From Xanthostigma xanthostigma (lineage: Eukaryota; Arthropoda; Insecta; Raphidioptera; Raphidiidae): a stretch of DNA of 64,000 nt. Positions 31,812 to 43,050 of this stretch are shown in pieces. The notes below the pieces were generated by a model that was given only the letters and a program-made list of their open reading frames with translations, was not told the origin of the DNA and searched no databases. Made by a program: the position numbers and the translations under genes. The stretch covers positions 8,370,001 through 8,434,000 of the forward strand of contig OY754468.1 of NCBI GenBank assembly GCA_963575645.1. Direction: 5' to 3'. Within the stretch, counting starts at the first letter, position 1; each line of letters opens with the position of its first letter.

Positions 31812-32636
31812 TACAGAGTGAGTCAGACCACCCGTACCGGTCGTTTTTTTCGAAAACGGTTAGTCGTAGAGAGTTGTGTCAAAAATCAGTATTAGAAAAG
31901 CCCAAATGAATGGTGATATTTTTTTCCCCCGGAAAGGTCGGCTTCCCTATTAGTTTGCTCTGGAATGTTCAGAACTCCGGAATTTTAAATGGCCCGATAG
32001 GTCGAAAGTGGTATTGTTTAAAAGATATTTAAAAAATAAGCAAGCTTTGTAGGACATTTATTTTTTGTTACTGCCACCCCTGTTAAGTAATATTCGTTTG
32101 AAATTACTTATTAAACTAACATGTCATAATAACGAACTTTTTTAAATGTCGGCATTTAAAATCTAGTTATCTATTTAAACAATGCCACAATATGTTTTCA
32201 ATAATTTTTTTGTCCAAAAATACTTAGAGGTATACTCATAGCGTATCTAGAAGAGCTCAGCAGTGTTTAGAAGTAAATGGAAGACAGTTTAAACATTTGT
32301 TACATTGTTTAATTAGGTAACTAGATTTTAAATGCGGACACTTAAAAAAGTTCGTTATTATGGCATGTTAATTAATTTCAAATTATGAATATTACTTAAC
32401 AGGGGTGGCAATAACAAAAAAAAATGTCCTACATTTTAAATATCTTTTCAACAATACCACTTTCGACTTATCGTGCCGTTTAAAATTCCGGAGTTCTGAA
32501 CATTTCGGGGGAAAAAAATATCACCTTTCGATTCTTCATTAGGGCTTTTATAATGCAGATTTTTGACACAACTCTCTACGACTAACCGCGTTTTCGAAAA
32601 AAACGACCGGTACGGGTAGTCTGACTCATTCTGTAT
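31812..32636. mobile_element. Long palindromic element, TACAGAGTGAGTCAGACCA ends
   Basis: The left arm (GAGTGAGTCAGACCACCCGT, CGAAAACGGTTAGTCGTAGA, GAGTTGTGTCAAAAAT) is inverted at the right (TCTACGACTAACCGCGTTTTC, ACGGGTAGTCTGACTCATTC). Inner parts (AACAGGGGTGGCA / TGCCACCCCTGTTAA; AACTAGATTTTAAATG) continue the palindrome to within about 100 bp of the centre, so arms are near 370 bp. TA flanks both ends. It could be a Tc1/mariner-type foldback; no coding frame is present. Confidence 0.7.
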
Positions 32637-33050
32637 AATTTGTGTCATACTTTGACCGTAATTTAGTTCCATTTTTTTTAAATTTAATTTACTGCTGAAA
32701 TAATGTTTTTTTTCGAAAATAGTAGACGTGTACCTACATTATGGAACTGGATTTCAAAATCTGTCATCATGCCTGTTATAATACGAAATATTTCAATCGT
32801 TTCCTTTACCTAATCACTTTTTTTAGAGTTTTAAAACTAGATAATGAATCCTTAAATTGCAGGTTTTGTTATTCAATTAATTATTAAATTAAACTTTTCT
32901 CAATCGAAACCATACCTATAAACATATCCAGGTGCATTATGAAAATGTCTTCGGCAGAGAACATAGTTCTTAGGACTGTACGTGTTCAGAAGTATTCAAG
33001 TCCACATTTTCGTATTTTAGGACAGTTTTTTTTATAGGAAATATGCTCAG
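32637..33050. other. Stretch without recognised gene
   Basis: AT-rich, nothing recognised. Confidence 0.4.
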
Positions 33051-33051
33051 C

Positions 33052-33830
33052 AACCTAGGCTGGTAATTACACACTTTCACGGTCACCTGGTTTTTTTGGC
33101 TCTAGAAAATCGAAAAATACATGGATTTCAATGATCCCGGTCTCAAAAAGTTCCATTTTACGGCGGATTTATGAAAAAAATTAGTAGAAGTAGCTAAAAT
33201 AAAAATTTTTTTTCTAAAAAATATTTATTTAATTGACTGTCAATTAAATATACATTTTTTAGAAAACGCAATTCTATTCAAACAATTAACTATCTAATTC
33301 GCATACCCCTTTATCGTTCACCCCGGAATTACAATTCGCATACCCCTTTATCGTTCACCCCGGAATTACAATTCGCATACCCGTTTATCGTTCACCCCGG
33401 AATTGTTTTTTTAAAAACTCCACATTTGCCCCTTCCCGTTTCACTGCGAGACAATTCGCATACCCCTTTATCGTTCACCCCGGAATTACAATTCGCATAC
33501 CCGTTTATCGTTCATTAACTTTTTTGAAATTTTTTTTTCAAAATATTCATTTTTTTATGTAGATTGCGAAAAAAAATATACGAACTTGATTCCACGACGT
33601 TAGAAACAGTTATAAAGGATTATATGTAGAAAGTCAATTTTTTTTGCATTTAAAGTCATGAAACTGTGAGAAATATTGATTTTTCAATTTTCGTATTTTT
33701 TTCCATAAATCCGCCATAAAAACGAAGATTTTAAAACAAAATTCATCGAAATCGGATGATTTTTCGATTTTCTAGAGCCAAAAAACCAGGTGACCGCGAA
33801 AGTGTATAATTACCCTTAGGCTATATGCAC
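33052..33830. mobile_element. Inverted-repeat element containing a tandem array
   Basis: The left arm (ATTACACACTTTCACGGTCA, CTGGTTTTTTTGGCTCTAG, AAAATCGAAAAAT) is inverted at the right (ATTTTTCGATTTTCTAGAGC, CAAAAAACCAGGTGACCGCG, AAAGTGTATAATTAC). A second pair surrounds GGCGGATTTATG / CATAAATCCGCC. The interior holds the 37-bp tandem array at 33296-33515 and a small hairpin at 33228-33252. No coding frame. Confidence 0.7.
33296..33515 (+). repeat. 37-bp tandem array, five units
   Basis: Units contain AATTCGCATACCCCTTTATC and GTTCACCCCGGAATTAC. Three occur head to tail, then a 50-bp unrelated spacer with CATTTGCCCCTTCCCG, then two more. Two units carry CCCG in place of CCCC. The copies are nearly identical, so the array is young or homogenised. 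It is not a CRISPR: units are contiguous without variable spacers and the setting is eukaryotic transposon DNA. Confidence 0.85.
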
Positions 33831-35060
33831 ATGATAAAATTTATGTTAAGTATTGTCATATTAGATTCTTAAGTAGAGTATGGTTATAGTATAACCATAT
33901 TCTATTGTATTGTCTATTTAGGACAGTTTTTTTCTTTTATTATAGAGAAAAACAAAATTAAAATACAAAATAATAACAAAAATAAAAAATTGTGCTTCAA
34001 TCTTAGGATTATTAGCACTGTTACAAAAAAAATCAAATTAGTAAATATATTACATATTTCATAAGGTAAGTACAGTAAGTAGGACAGTTTTGTTTATCGT
34101 TATATGTCGAGCAAACGGGACTTTACTGTATTTGTAAAAATGTTTATACAATTAATAGCGCAAAATTAAATGGTATCATAATGATTTTCCTTACGTATTT
34201 TCAGAAAATTGATTTCCACAATTTTATCTGAAGAACATAAAACAATGGTATAATATTAGATTATCAAGCCAGTTTGAACATTCAATTATAAACATATAAG
34301 AAAAAAAAATCGATAATAAAACACTGTAAGTTAAACACCGCTACGTCATCAAAATGACAACCAAATCATATTTGATTAACGCAAATAAATAATATCAATA
34401 GGTGTTTGATATATTAACTATTCCTCCGAATAAATAGCCATAATTCAATTCACCACCCATACTTATGTTTACTGCAGCTATAAAATATCTATTCTGTCTT
34501 ACTTCGACGATATAAATATTTATTCGCCTGAGAAAATAATAATGGCCGCCAAATAAATACCTAACCTATAAACGTGGAGTATTATATCTGCAGTTGCTCT
34601 TGTTAATTTATTTATGTGTTGTTTTATTAACCTTTTGTGAAGTGTATAGTTATAAAACATTAAAATTAGTGGAAGTTTTGTGTGCAATTGGGTTAGGATA
34701 AAACATTTTTATTTTTTACTTTTACACTAACGCCATCGGTCGGATTTTTGGGTAAGCGTCAAAATATTCAACAAAAAGAGCAAGGAGTATAGCGCAGTGT
34801 ATATTTATTATTTAACTAACTTTTTTACCTGATATTTTGCTTGGTGAATCTAAAGTAAATTTTATTCTAACGAATAAATTTGTTCCAAGATTAGTAACTT
34901 CTATCTTTAATAGTGTTCGGTGAATATGGGCATATCAGTGAATTATTAAATTCAGACATTTATCACGTGACCTACAATGCTGTACGTTTTCCTGCTCAAA
35001 AGTTTAGTCCGACACTGAAATTCAAGTCAGGGTAACTTACATTTTTATATAACAAACGCA
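33831..35060. other. Long stretch without recognised gene
   Basis: 1.2 kb with no repeat partner found in this window. As apparently unique DNA upstream of the CHS1 start exon, it could hold the non-coding first exon or regulatory DNA, but no promoter or donor site can be assigned from sequence alone. Confidence 0.35.
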
Positions 35061-35084
35061 ATAGTGCCGAAAGTGTATACCAGG

Positions 35085-35352
35085 AAACAGTATCTTGTCA
35101 CGTTGGCGACATGGGCACACGCCCGCAAACAAACATGGCGGCATAGTGTGTGTTCTGTTCAGAGACAACAAATTGTGAACTGTCACTGCGCCCGCACCAT
35201 AGCCATCTACAAAGCAAGCTTCAATACACGCATTGTGCGAAGCGAACACATAAAAGCTATTACGAAACCCGGCGACACAGCATGCTTGAAACCTAGCAGC
35301 CAAATCTAGGAAGGAATCTAGCGGCAAAACCAGCCTCGTGTGCAGCGACCTG
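35085..35352 (+). mobile_element. MITE fragment (right part of the 15857-16264 family)
   Basis: GGAAACAGTATCTTGTCACG, GGCGACATGGGCACACGCCC and CCTCGTGTGCAGCGACCTGT correspond to 15997-16262. The left terminus is missing. Open frames on both strands (81 and 113 codons) are incidental to its GC-rich interior. Confidence 0.65.
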
Positions 35353-35689
35353 TACATGGAAATGATGCAGTGCACCAAAAAACTGACTTATCATGATGAG
35401 ATGATTTAAACTAGAAACAATAGGAAAGGCCCAGATTTTTATCCCAAAGCCCTGAATCATTGCGTTAACTATAGTTAATTTTTAAAATATCATAGGAATT
35501 TCCTGTGAAACAGGAATACCTTTGAAGGTAAATATTGTAAATTTTAATATATCTGATAATTGCAATTGCGGTTTTGCAGTAGAGGTTTTTACTAAAACAG
35601 TAGATCAATCTCTTAACACTTTCACTGCCCAAAACTTGTCTGACGCGTTCTCATGTCATCACGATTATGTCCAGATTGAAATCTTTGAT

Positions 35690-35845
35690 TAACGTCTGAT
35701 TAGAACTCTTCAATAAATAAAATTATCGACCAATTTTTCAGACAATATATTAACAAAAAATATAATTAATACATTAACGTTTTTTTGTTAATATATTGTC
35801 TGAAAAATTGGTCGATAATTTTATTTATTGAATATGTCCAGATTG
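35690..35845. repeat. Compact palindrome of the hammerhead-motif family
   Basis: TCAATAAATAAAATTATCGA..CAGACAATATATTAAC is repeated inverted within 140 bp. The arms meet at ATTAACGTTTTTTTGTTAAT, so the segment with the CTGAAGA..GAAAC core seen in other copies has been lost. It is flanked at the left by TTTGATTAACGTCTGATTAG, as in the copies at 3918 and 59930. Confidence 0.65.
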
Positions 35846-37764
35846 CATTTGTCGCATCGACTTGCTCAGGATAGTTCCAAATATGAAATAAACACGAATC
35901 GTTTCCTTTGTTGACCAGAATTAGTTGCGGAACGATCTAGTTCCACTGTTTCTCTAGCCGGATTTAGAGTTGTGGAGGTTCTTGGACAGTCAAGTCGGCT
36001 GGAACCTACAGCGGCGTAGCGTAGACTAATCTAGACGCGGGCCCTTTCCTTTCAGTAAGTACCTATCTCCAAGATCAATACAGTGATCCTGTCATATTTA
36101 GGTTATATTTAGTAGGGTCTTTTAGGCCTTAGGGTGCTTATAGTACTATTTATTTAGCATAGATAATATAGATCATGGCGCTTGGCCTCAAGTCAGCACA
36201 CAATAAGATCTCGCCCGAGGTCTTCAAAGGCGCGAGGCCGTGCGAGAGGGCCCGCTTCGTTCACGCCTAGCTACTCCACTGGGAACCCGTCTTCAATATG
36301 CATATTTTAAGGGGGCCCCTGTTTAGTCAACCAGTTCTAAATCAGATAATGGTTTTCTAAGTAAACAAGTACAGTAGACTTTCGTAAATCCCAGTTTTGA
36401 CCGCATAAAAGGGTTACTTGATCCTGGGATAAAACGGTTCGATCCCAATCAAAGTGACATTTTCCGAAGAGCATGCCATTTTGTTAAGTCTGTTAAGTTT
36501 TATAGTTAGTTGTAGTATTTTTATCCGACTTCAAAAAACGAGGTTTTACAATTCGATGCGTATTTGTTTTGTGTATATTTCGCGATGTCTCCGCCAGTTG
36601 TAAAGCAATTTAAAAAATGTCGACGCCATTTTGTTTAGAATGCACTTGGATTGGTCCCGTACAGTTTTTATCAAAATCGACTCAGTCGTTTTCAAACGAC
36701 ATTAAAAAGGAGATTTTTTTTATATATGTTATCTCGCATCTTCAGCATTTTTGAACCTAATTTGATTATCTTTTACTATTTGATAGGGCATACCTTTAGG
36801 GTAATCCTACTTAAATTTTACTTAAGTTGATTCAGTAGTTTTCTTTTTTAGTTTAGTAATCAAATATTAAGGAAAAATACGGGTTTATAACGTGTCAAAG
36901 CCATTAAAATGTAAAAACTAAAAAAAAGCTTTACAAAAAATGAACCTTCTTCAAAAAAAAGCAACTAAAAAGCATAAAATAACAATGTTTTAAGGTCGGT
37001 ACAAGTTTAATTACTATAACTCTTTCACCTCAAAACTTTATTATTTGTTTTAAGCTTTTTATTTGCTTTGTGTGATTAAGGTTCGTATTTTAAAGCTTTT
37101 TTTATTACAACAATGATTCACATTTCCTAACGAAACTGCTCAGTTAATGATTTCAAGTACTTCTATGAGACGTCAAATGTCGTAATCCAGAAGTATGTAT
37201 ACATAAATCCGTAATATAAATTATATCTATATTTTATGTTCATTACAAAGCGGTAATGTGTGAAGACGTTGATATTTACAGCATGAAGCAATAATTAAAA
37301 CCGTGTGTCATTTAGCGACTATTCAATGCGTGTTGCGGCCAGGGTTGCCAGAGAATCTCTTTAAAAATATACTGCCACTGGACATCTTCCCATAGTAGTT
37401 TGTAACGTAAATATGCTTGGTTTGCTGTGCAATTGTCAAGTCATTATAATTATTATGGAAATAAAGATGCCTAATATTGATACGGCCACTATAAATGTTG
37501 ATGTGCAATTGATTAGGTAACAATTTATAACAAAGTTGTTGGACAGGTGCTTCCATAGACACTAACTAAATAGGCTAGACGGCGAGGAGGTAAAAACATT
37601 AAAAAGTGTATTACAGAGTAGCTACTGTTTGCTACAATTGTTAAGAAACACCCATTGTTACAACGCTATCAACATAGAAAAATTAGTTTATTTTTTTCAA
37701 ACAATGTCACCGTCGGGATACGAACCCCGAATCTTTCCACTCTCGCGGCGGACTTAAATTAAAA
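35846..37764. other. Long stretch without recognised gene
   Basis: 36372-36440 looks like one end of a pogo-type element (TACAGTAGACTTTCGTAAAT) without its partner. 36525-36720 resembles insect interspersed repeats (GACTTCAAAAAACGAGG). 36930-37100 is similar to 18260-18420. 36160-36250 is a GC-rich patch without a gene. The 79-codon minus-strand frame at 37323-37562 has no family features. Confidence 0.4.
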
Positions 37765-38503
37765 AGTGTATTATTCGGGCACAGGCGAGATTATTAGTAT
37801 CCCGTTGGAATTTTTGGAAAAAAATAATTCTAACCGATTTTATAACGATTGAATATTGGAAAAGTTATATGGTTTTATACGTTTGTCTAAAATTGGTATC
37901 GCTAAAGAAATCGTTATAAAATCGGTTAGAATTATTTTTTTTCCAAAAATTACAACGGGATACTAAAGTTGAATGGATTTGTGATTTTTCTGGCTTGGTC
38001 CGACCAGCGAAACCCGTTTGTGAAAAAAATGGCGCAATTTGCAAATAAGGAAACAAAAAAAAGTGATCGTTAATAACTCGAGAAGTAATTGACTGATGAC
38101 CCTAAAATTATTCATGCATGTTTGGGTCAACATAGACATCATTTTTGAGAATTTTCAGCCATCTATGTGCGGTCATTTTTTAGTAAAAAATAGTGAAAAA
38201 AACGTGTTTTTTTAACTTTCGGGACTATTTGCAAGTTAACAATTGCACTTGGAGACTTCTGTCAGTGCTCATTTTTTAGGAAGTTTCATAAGGAACAACT
38301 TTCTCAATTCATATGCTATACTAAAAGTCAAGGGGAACGAAGATATTAAAGGAAATAGATAAAAAAACACTATTTTCGTCAATAATTGTTAATTATAAAA
38401 TCAAGCACACCAACAATTTGTAAGCAAACTTAGGGGGTTGAACTACACCCTAAAATGAAGCGATTACAACAATAATCTCGCCTGTGCCCGAAAAATACAC
38501 CCA
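37765..38503. mobile_element. Inverted-repeat element, GGGCACAGGCGAGATTATT ends
   Basis: AAGTGTATTATTCGGGCACA and GGCGAGATTATT at the left are inverted at 38468-38503 (AATAATCTCGCCTGTGCCCG then ATACACC). Inside, a second palindrome (GTATCCCGTTGGAATTTTTG at 37798; its complement at 37935) joins the left terminus to a hairpin with the arm AATAATTCTAACCGATTTTA. No coding frame. Confidence 0.65.
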
Positions 38504-39176
38504 AAACTCCTAAAAATAACTGACTTGGTTTTACATGAGATCTCACAACTTTTTGTAGCGGAAGAACTGCGTTGCGAGACTTGGCATTTTTTTACATTTT
38601 ATGTTTTTGATGGGATCATTTATACTCAAGTGTGTGGGCTTTCACAGTCGGTGTTGTTCCAAATCATCTTGGTTCCGAACTGGTAGGCCGTGGTTCATTG
38701 GTATATCTATCGACGTTTCGTCTACTACGGGATGAAGTGTCCTTCCAGGCGGTCCACAGGTAATTGCGTCGATGACTGCTGTTCTTCCTTCTTTTATGCT
38801 CAGCTTCGTAGTCCGGGTACCGTTTCATTTTTCACCCGGACAAGACATTCTAATACCGGACTGCCCGGATGAATTCCGGACACGCGATAACCCTGCCTGC
38901 AGCTGATGAGTGAAGCCGTTGAGATGTGACCAATTAAAAAAGATTCTTCTTGGTGTCTGGACGTACCGATACCGGTGTGTAGAAAGAGAAAGGATGTAAA
39001 TATCAAGAGCGTTCAGATGGAAAATTTAATCGGCATTTTTATGACTCACTAGCCTTTGCACGCGACTTCTCTCGCAGTCCGTTTTGACGGAGACCTTATC
39101 TTTACGCGTTACTATTTTAAACATTAAACCAAAATAATTAGTTGTTCAGCAAATGTTACAAAAGTGATCCGGCATC
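38504..39176. other. Stretch without recognised gene
   Basis: 38660-38990 is GC-richer (CCGGACAAGACATTC, GATGAATTCCGGACACGCG) and could be old transposon sequence, but no domain is seen; 60- and 68-codon frames on the two strands are unconvincing. Confidence 0.4.
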
Positions 39177-39420
39177 TATACTAATATATAAAACTGAAGA
39201 GTTTGTTTGTTTGTTTGGTTCGAATTGAAGAAATTTTTTTGTTGGATAGCTCATTTATCGAGGAAGGCTATAAGCTATATAATATCACGCTACGACCAAT
39301 AGGAGCGGAGCATCAATGAAAAATGTTGCAAAATGTAACAAAATTTGTCCGTCCGGCAAAATCTTTTGAACCGTAACTCCGATCGTTATGAAATCATAAT
39401 CTGTATTATCTGCCTATCGA
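39177..39420 (+). mobile_element. Helitron 5' part, relative of the tRNA-bearing family
   Basis: Starts TCTATACTAATATATAAAAC and follows the 5' half of the 26626-27349 element (TTTGTTTGTTTGGTTCG, GGAAGGCTATAAGCTATATA, GGAGCGGAGCATCAATG). No tRNA-like part or CTAG end is found downstream, so it is truncated or belongs to a tRNA-free subfamily. Confidence 0.65.
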
Positions 39421-40155
39421 TTTTAAATACGTTTCCTTTTTATTCAGGAATCCATCTCACTGACAATTCCTATACTACTTTATCTTTGAGTTAAATGAAA
39501 TAGAAAGTAACTTCCAGTAAATACATTAAGAAACTTAAGTTATTTATTTATCTATCATTTCTATTATACCTATACTGACGGATATTTTAAATTCATTTTT
39601 TATATATTGATCCACATCAATTCAATAGCATTAACTTACTTTATTGTTGTTACTAGGGCTGGGCGATTTCAGAAAAATTTTAATGATGCGCACCATGTTT
39701 ATAACTAACTAGCTAAAGGGTTAAATTTTAATTTTTAAAACTAATCCGACAATTTTTCTGATGATTTCGAGCTTAAACGTTTATTTTTTAACTTCGTAAA
39801 TACCCCTAAAATAATGTGAAAACGCCCGCTTTGAATAACCTTCGTGTAGTGATGAATTCCAGTGTGTTAAATTTTGTTTAAATCGATTTAGTCTTTCAAA
39901 AGGTATCATGTGAACATACATCCATTTTCAAAAATAGCACCAAACTGTCGTGATTTTATGGTTTGACCCTTCAACCCTGATACGTACAATATACAGTGTG
40001 TTCATCGAAACTAGTAACAGTAAATAATTCGTGTATCACAAAAAATGTTTAAATAGTTTTTTATTCAACTCAAAATTTAGGTACTACCGGAAATTTCTGA
40101 GGTATATTTTTTGTATTTCATAATCAACCGGACGTGTATACATGCATTTTTTAAA
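39421..40155. other. Stretch without recognised gene
   Basis: AT-rich with no recognised element. Confidence 0.4.
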
Positions 40156-40487
40156 GGGTATAATACGCGCCACGGATCTAAAAGGTTCGGAAGTTAGTCA
40201 CAAACAACGTCGCAAAGGCACATTTTAGAGCCGTTAAGACTCCCACCACCTCCCAGCTACCTGCACGGAGCGTGCACTCGTTGGTGATTGGCCGTGATCG
40301 CTCGTTGCCTTTGTCACTTGTCGCTTTCCTGCTTTATAATACAGTCGAGTACGCTATTGTCAAGTTGTTATTATTATTTTAGTTTTGCTGAGTTGCGAGT
40401 TTGTAGTTTTTCAACAGACTGTACAAGCGCAAGCCCGCATTCGCATCTAACTTCCGAGCCTTTTAGATTACTGTCGAGTATTATAAC
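40156..40487. mobile_element. MITE family F, copy 2
   Basis: Ends TATAATACGCGCCACGGATC and CTAACTTCCGAGCCTTTTAG as in 17691-18002. The core (GATTGGCCGTGATCGCTCG; TAGTTTTTCAACAGACTGT) is inverted relative to that copy with respect to the plus strand. An (ATT)n slip occurs at about 40369-40378. The 78-codon frame here is incidental. Confidence 0.75.
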
Positions 40488-41019
40488 ATATATTTTTTTC
40501 GAAAGCTCCATTTTTTTCCTATAAATTCATATAAAATTTTCATAAGGTTGCATAAGAAAATATTCGAGAAAAGCGTTATCAATTTATTAATTCGTTCCCT
40601 ACTATAGTGTTTACACTTTTAGTGCGACACTGAAATACCAGACAGCCGACAGGTCAGTGTTTCTTACACTTTTATATAACAAACGTCGAAAGTGTTTACA
40701 CTTTTTACACTGGAGCACGATACCAAACACACCTATTCGATACAGACCATTAACAAACGTGTTGCACTGCGATTATAGAAATACCAACCAGCCATAAATG
40801 CATTTCAATTGTTTAGATTAAGCTGCAATATAGTAATCATGTTTTATTGTGTCAGCGATAAAAGAAGTTTGATTGGAATGAGGTTTCGTAAAAAATTTAT
40901 AGGATTTAACAAACAGTAGGTATACCTGAATGGACACAAACATATTCTTTGTTAATTTTTTCAGTATTAAATTTTGAAAAGAAAATTTAATTTAAACATA
41001 TTTTAATTTCCAATTTGAG

Positions 41020-41700
41020 GACTTAATCTGGTGTTCGTGTTTCTGAAAATCGAATTTATTTTATTGCATTTTTCGTAAGTATAATATATTGAGAAAATAC
41101 TGTAAAACTTCTGGACCGAAATATTAAATATTTACAAAGCTATAGCATATAGTCGAGAGCTGCAACGGTCTTACGGTATGACTCTTATCTGCTCTTACCT
41201 CTCAAATCTCAATTGTTATCACGTTACCCTTATACTCTCGCAGAGTAGAGCAAAAACATCAGCATAAAACATTGCCTTTGAAGAAACTGAAGGTTTACTG
41301 TATACACCAGTCATAGCTGAATAGTGTAAATATACATTTTTATATTTTTGTATGAAATCTGAAATCAAAACTATGTTTTTGTAAGCGGCGCGGGTGATTG
41401 AAACAATTGTATTCAACCGATAGCTTTCATTTTTGCACAGGGTATTCTACACAACAATATACTAGAATTACTTAATTATAAAAATTATTTCTATTTTTTT
41501 AACCGATTTTCAACGACAAAATCACGATTTTCTCGTTTTTTTTTAATCGCCCGCCATTTTGTTATTTATTATTAAAAATGTTTATCTTTAGTACGGAATA
41601 GAGCCACAAGCCTACGAAACAATAACCAATTTAATTTTTATAATTCAGATGACGTTATCACCCGCCCTACCCACCTACCTCCATTTTACTTCTTTTATTA
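41020..41700 (-). repeat. Long dispersed repeat C, copy 2 (inverted)
   Basis: Reverse complement of 11070-11770, e.g. AACACGAACACC..AAAATCGAATTTATTT, CTTATACTCTCGCAGAGTAG, GTAAGCGGCGCGGGTGATTG. Similarity by eye is around 90 percent. The two copies lie 30 kb apart in inverted orientation. Confidence 0.6.
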
Positions 41701-42261
41701 TGGTCCTGAGGAGGTAATTACCCCTCCATATCTTAAATCATATTTAAATTGCAATTCCAGAATTAGATGTTTGGTATTTTTTAATTTCTTTAAAAATCGA
41801 AAAAGGATGACGCATATATATCGACTTCTGATATGACATTCGACTTTTTATTAACGACAGTTATAAATAACAGAATTATTGAGATTTAAAGTTCCATTCT
41901 CCTCGTACAAATCCAGCCAGCCTTGAGAGTTATGCTTTTGTTATGTTAAAACTATTAGTCCAAGAGCTATCGAACATTTTTGAGTAGGCATTTGAAACAC
42001 CGTGAAAATTTGTGTAACACTTTTTTTGTAATGTCTGAATACGAGGATCTGACTCAAAGAGACGGGTTGAAACTTCAGCAGGTGGAGGAAGCAAACAGTG
42101 AGCGGAAAAACCAAAAATGTAAATTTTCTGTATATCTATGTTTTTAAAATACAGTAATTGCATAAAAAAATTATTAAAACATTCCAAAAAGGAAAGGTGT
42201 TGCAAGGTACCGATGGCAACCACTGAATAATTGTAAAATTTCGATTTTGATTAACAATAAA

Positions 42262-43050
42262 ATGTGCATAAAATATTTTTAACAAAAAAATTGAATCGAC
42301 TTCAAAATATGCACTAAGCCGTAAAAAATAATAATTATTGTTATTTTTGGAGTCGGTGTCACATCGGAATTGGAAAGTAGCAATTTAAATCTTACATGTC
42401 TCTAGTTCTCGGAAATGATTTCATTTTGGCTGACACCGACTCCAAAAATAACAATAATTATTTGAAGATTGACTCTATTCAATAAATAGAGTAACTGTGA
42501 TCCATTGAAGTTAATGATGAGTATTTGGAAAGAATTCCGTGGCATAAGGATCGAAAATGAAGCAATACTGAGATTTTTTTTAAACTTGCATTTAATACTA
42601 ACGTTTCGATACGTTTTGTATCATCTTCAGAGTGTTCTGTAATTATATTTTTTGAGTTATAAAATTGTTTTGAATTAAAATGTAATTGTTCGTAAATGTT
42701 AGAAAACTTACCAAATGCTGTCACATGTTATCGGTATATTGTTGTTGATGGATTGAGATAACATGTGACAGCATTTGGTAAGTTTTCTAACATTTACGAA
42801 CAATTACATTTTAATTCAAAACAATTTTATAACTCAAAAAATATAATTACAGAACACTCTGAAGATGATACAAAACGTATCGAAACGTTAGTATTAAATG
42901 CAAGTTTAAAAAAAATCTCAGTATTGCTTCATTTTCGATCTTTATGCCACGGAATTCTTTCCAAATACTCATCAACAATAATTATTATTTTTTACTTTTT
43001 AGTGCATATTTTGAAGTCGGTTCAATTTTTTTGTTAAAAATATTTTATTT
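42262..43050. repeat. Nested palindrome with hammerhead-like cores in both arms
   Basis: Three inverted pairs are stacked. The outer arms (AATATTTTTAACAAAAAAAT, GACTTCAAAATATGCACTAA) lie at 42267-42340 and 42975-43047. An intermediate hairpin (AATAACAATAATTATT next to GGAGTCGGTGTCA) is at 42330-42460. The innermost near-perfect arms are at 42500-42730 and 42757-42975, around a 26-bp loop. The innermost arms each contain CTGAAGA and GAAAC with GATAC/GTATC able to pair between them (minus 42603-42630, plus 42859-42886). The two identical 70-residue open frames on opposite strands merely reflect the palindrome. Confidence 0.7.

Noticed and set aside
33296-33515. CRISPR-like array
   Set aside because: Units are directly contiguous without unique spacers of regular length, and the DNA is clearly eukaryotic.
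35037-35378. 113-codon minus-strand frame
   Set aside because: It covers a fragment of the same MITE family and has no signal or domain that survives between copies.
42479-43037. Two identical proteins on opposite strands
   Set aside because: Direct consequence of the inner palindrome; no independent evidence of coding.
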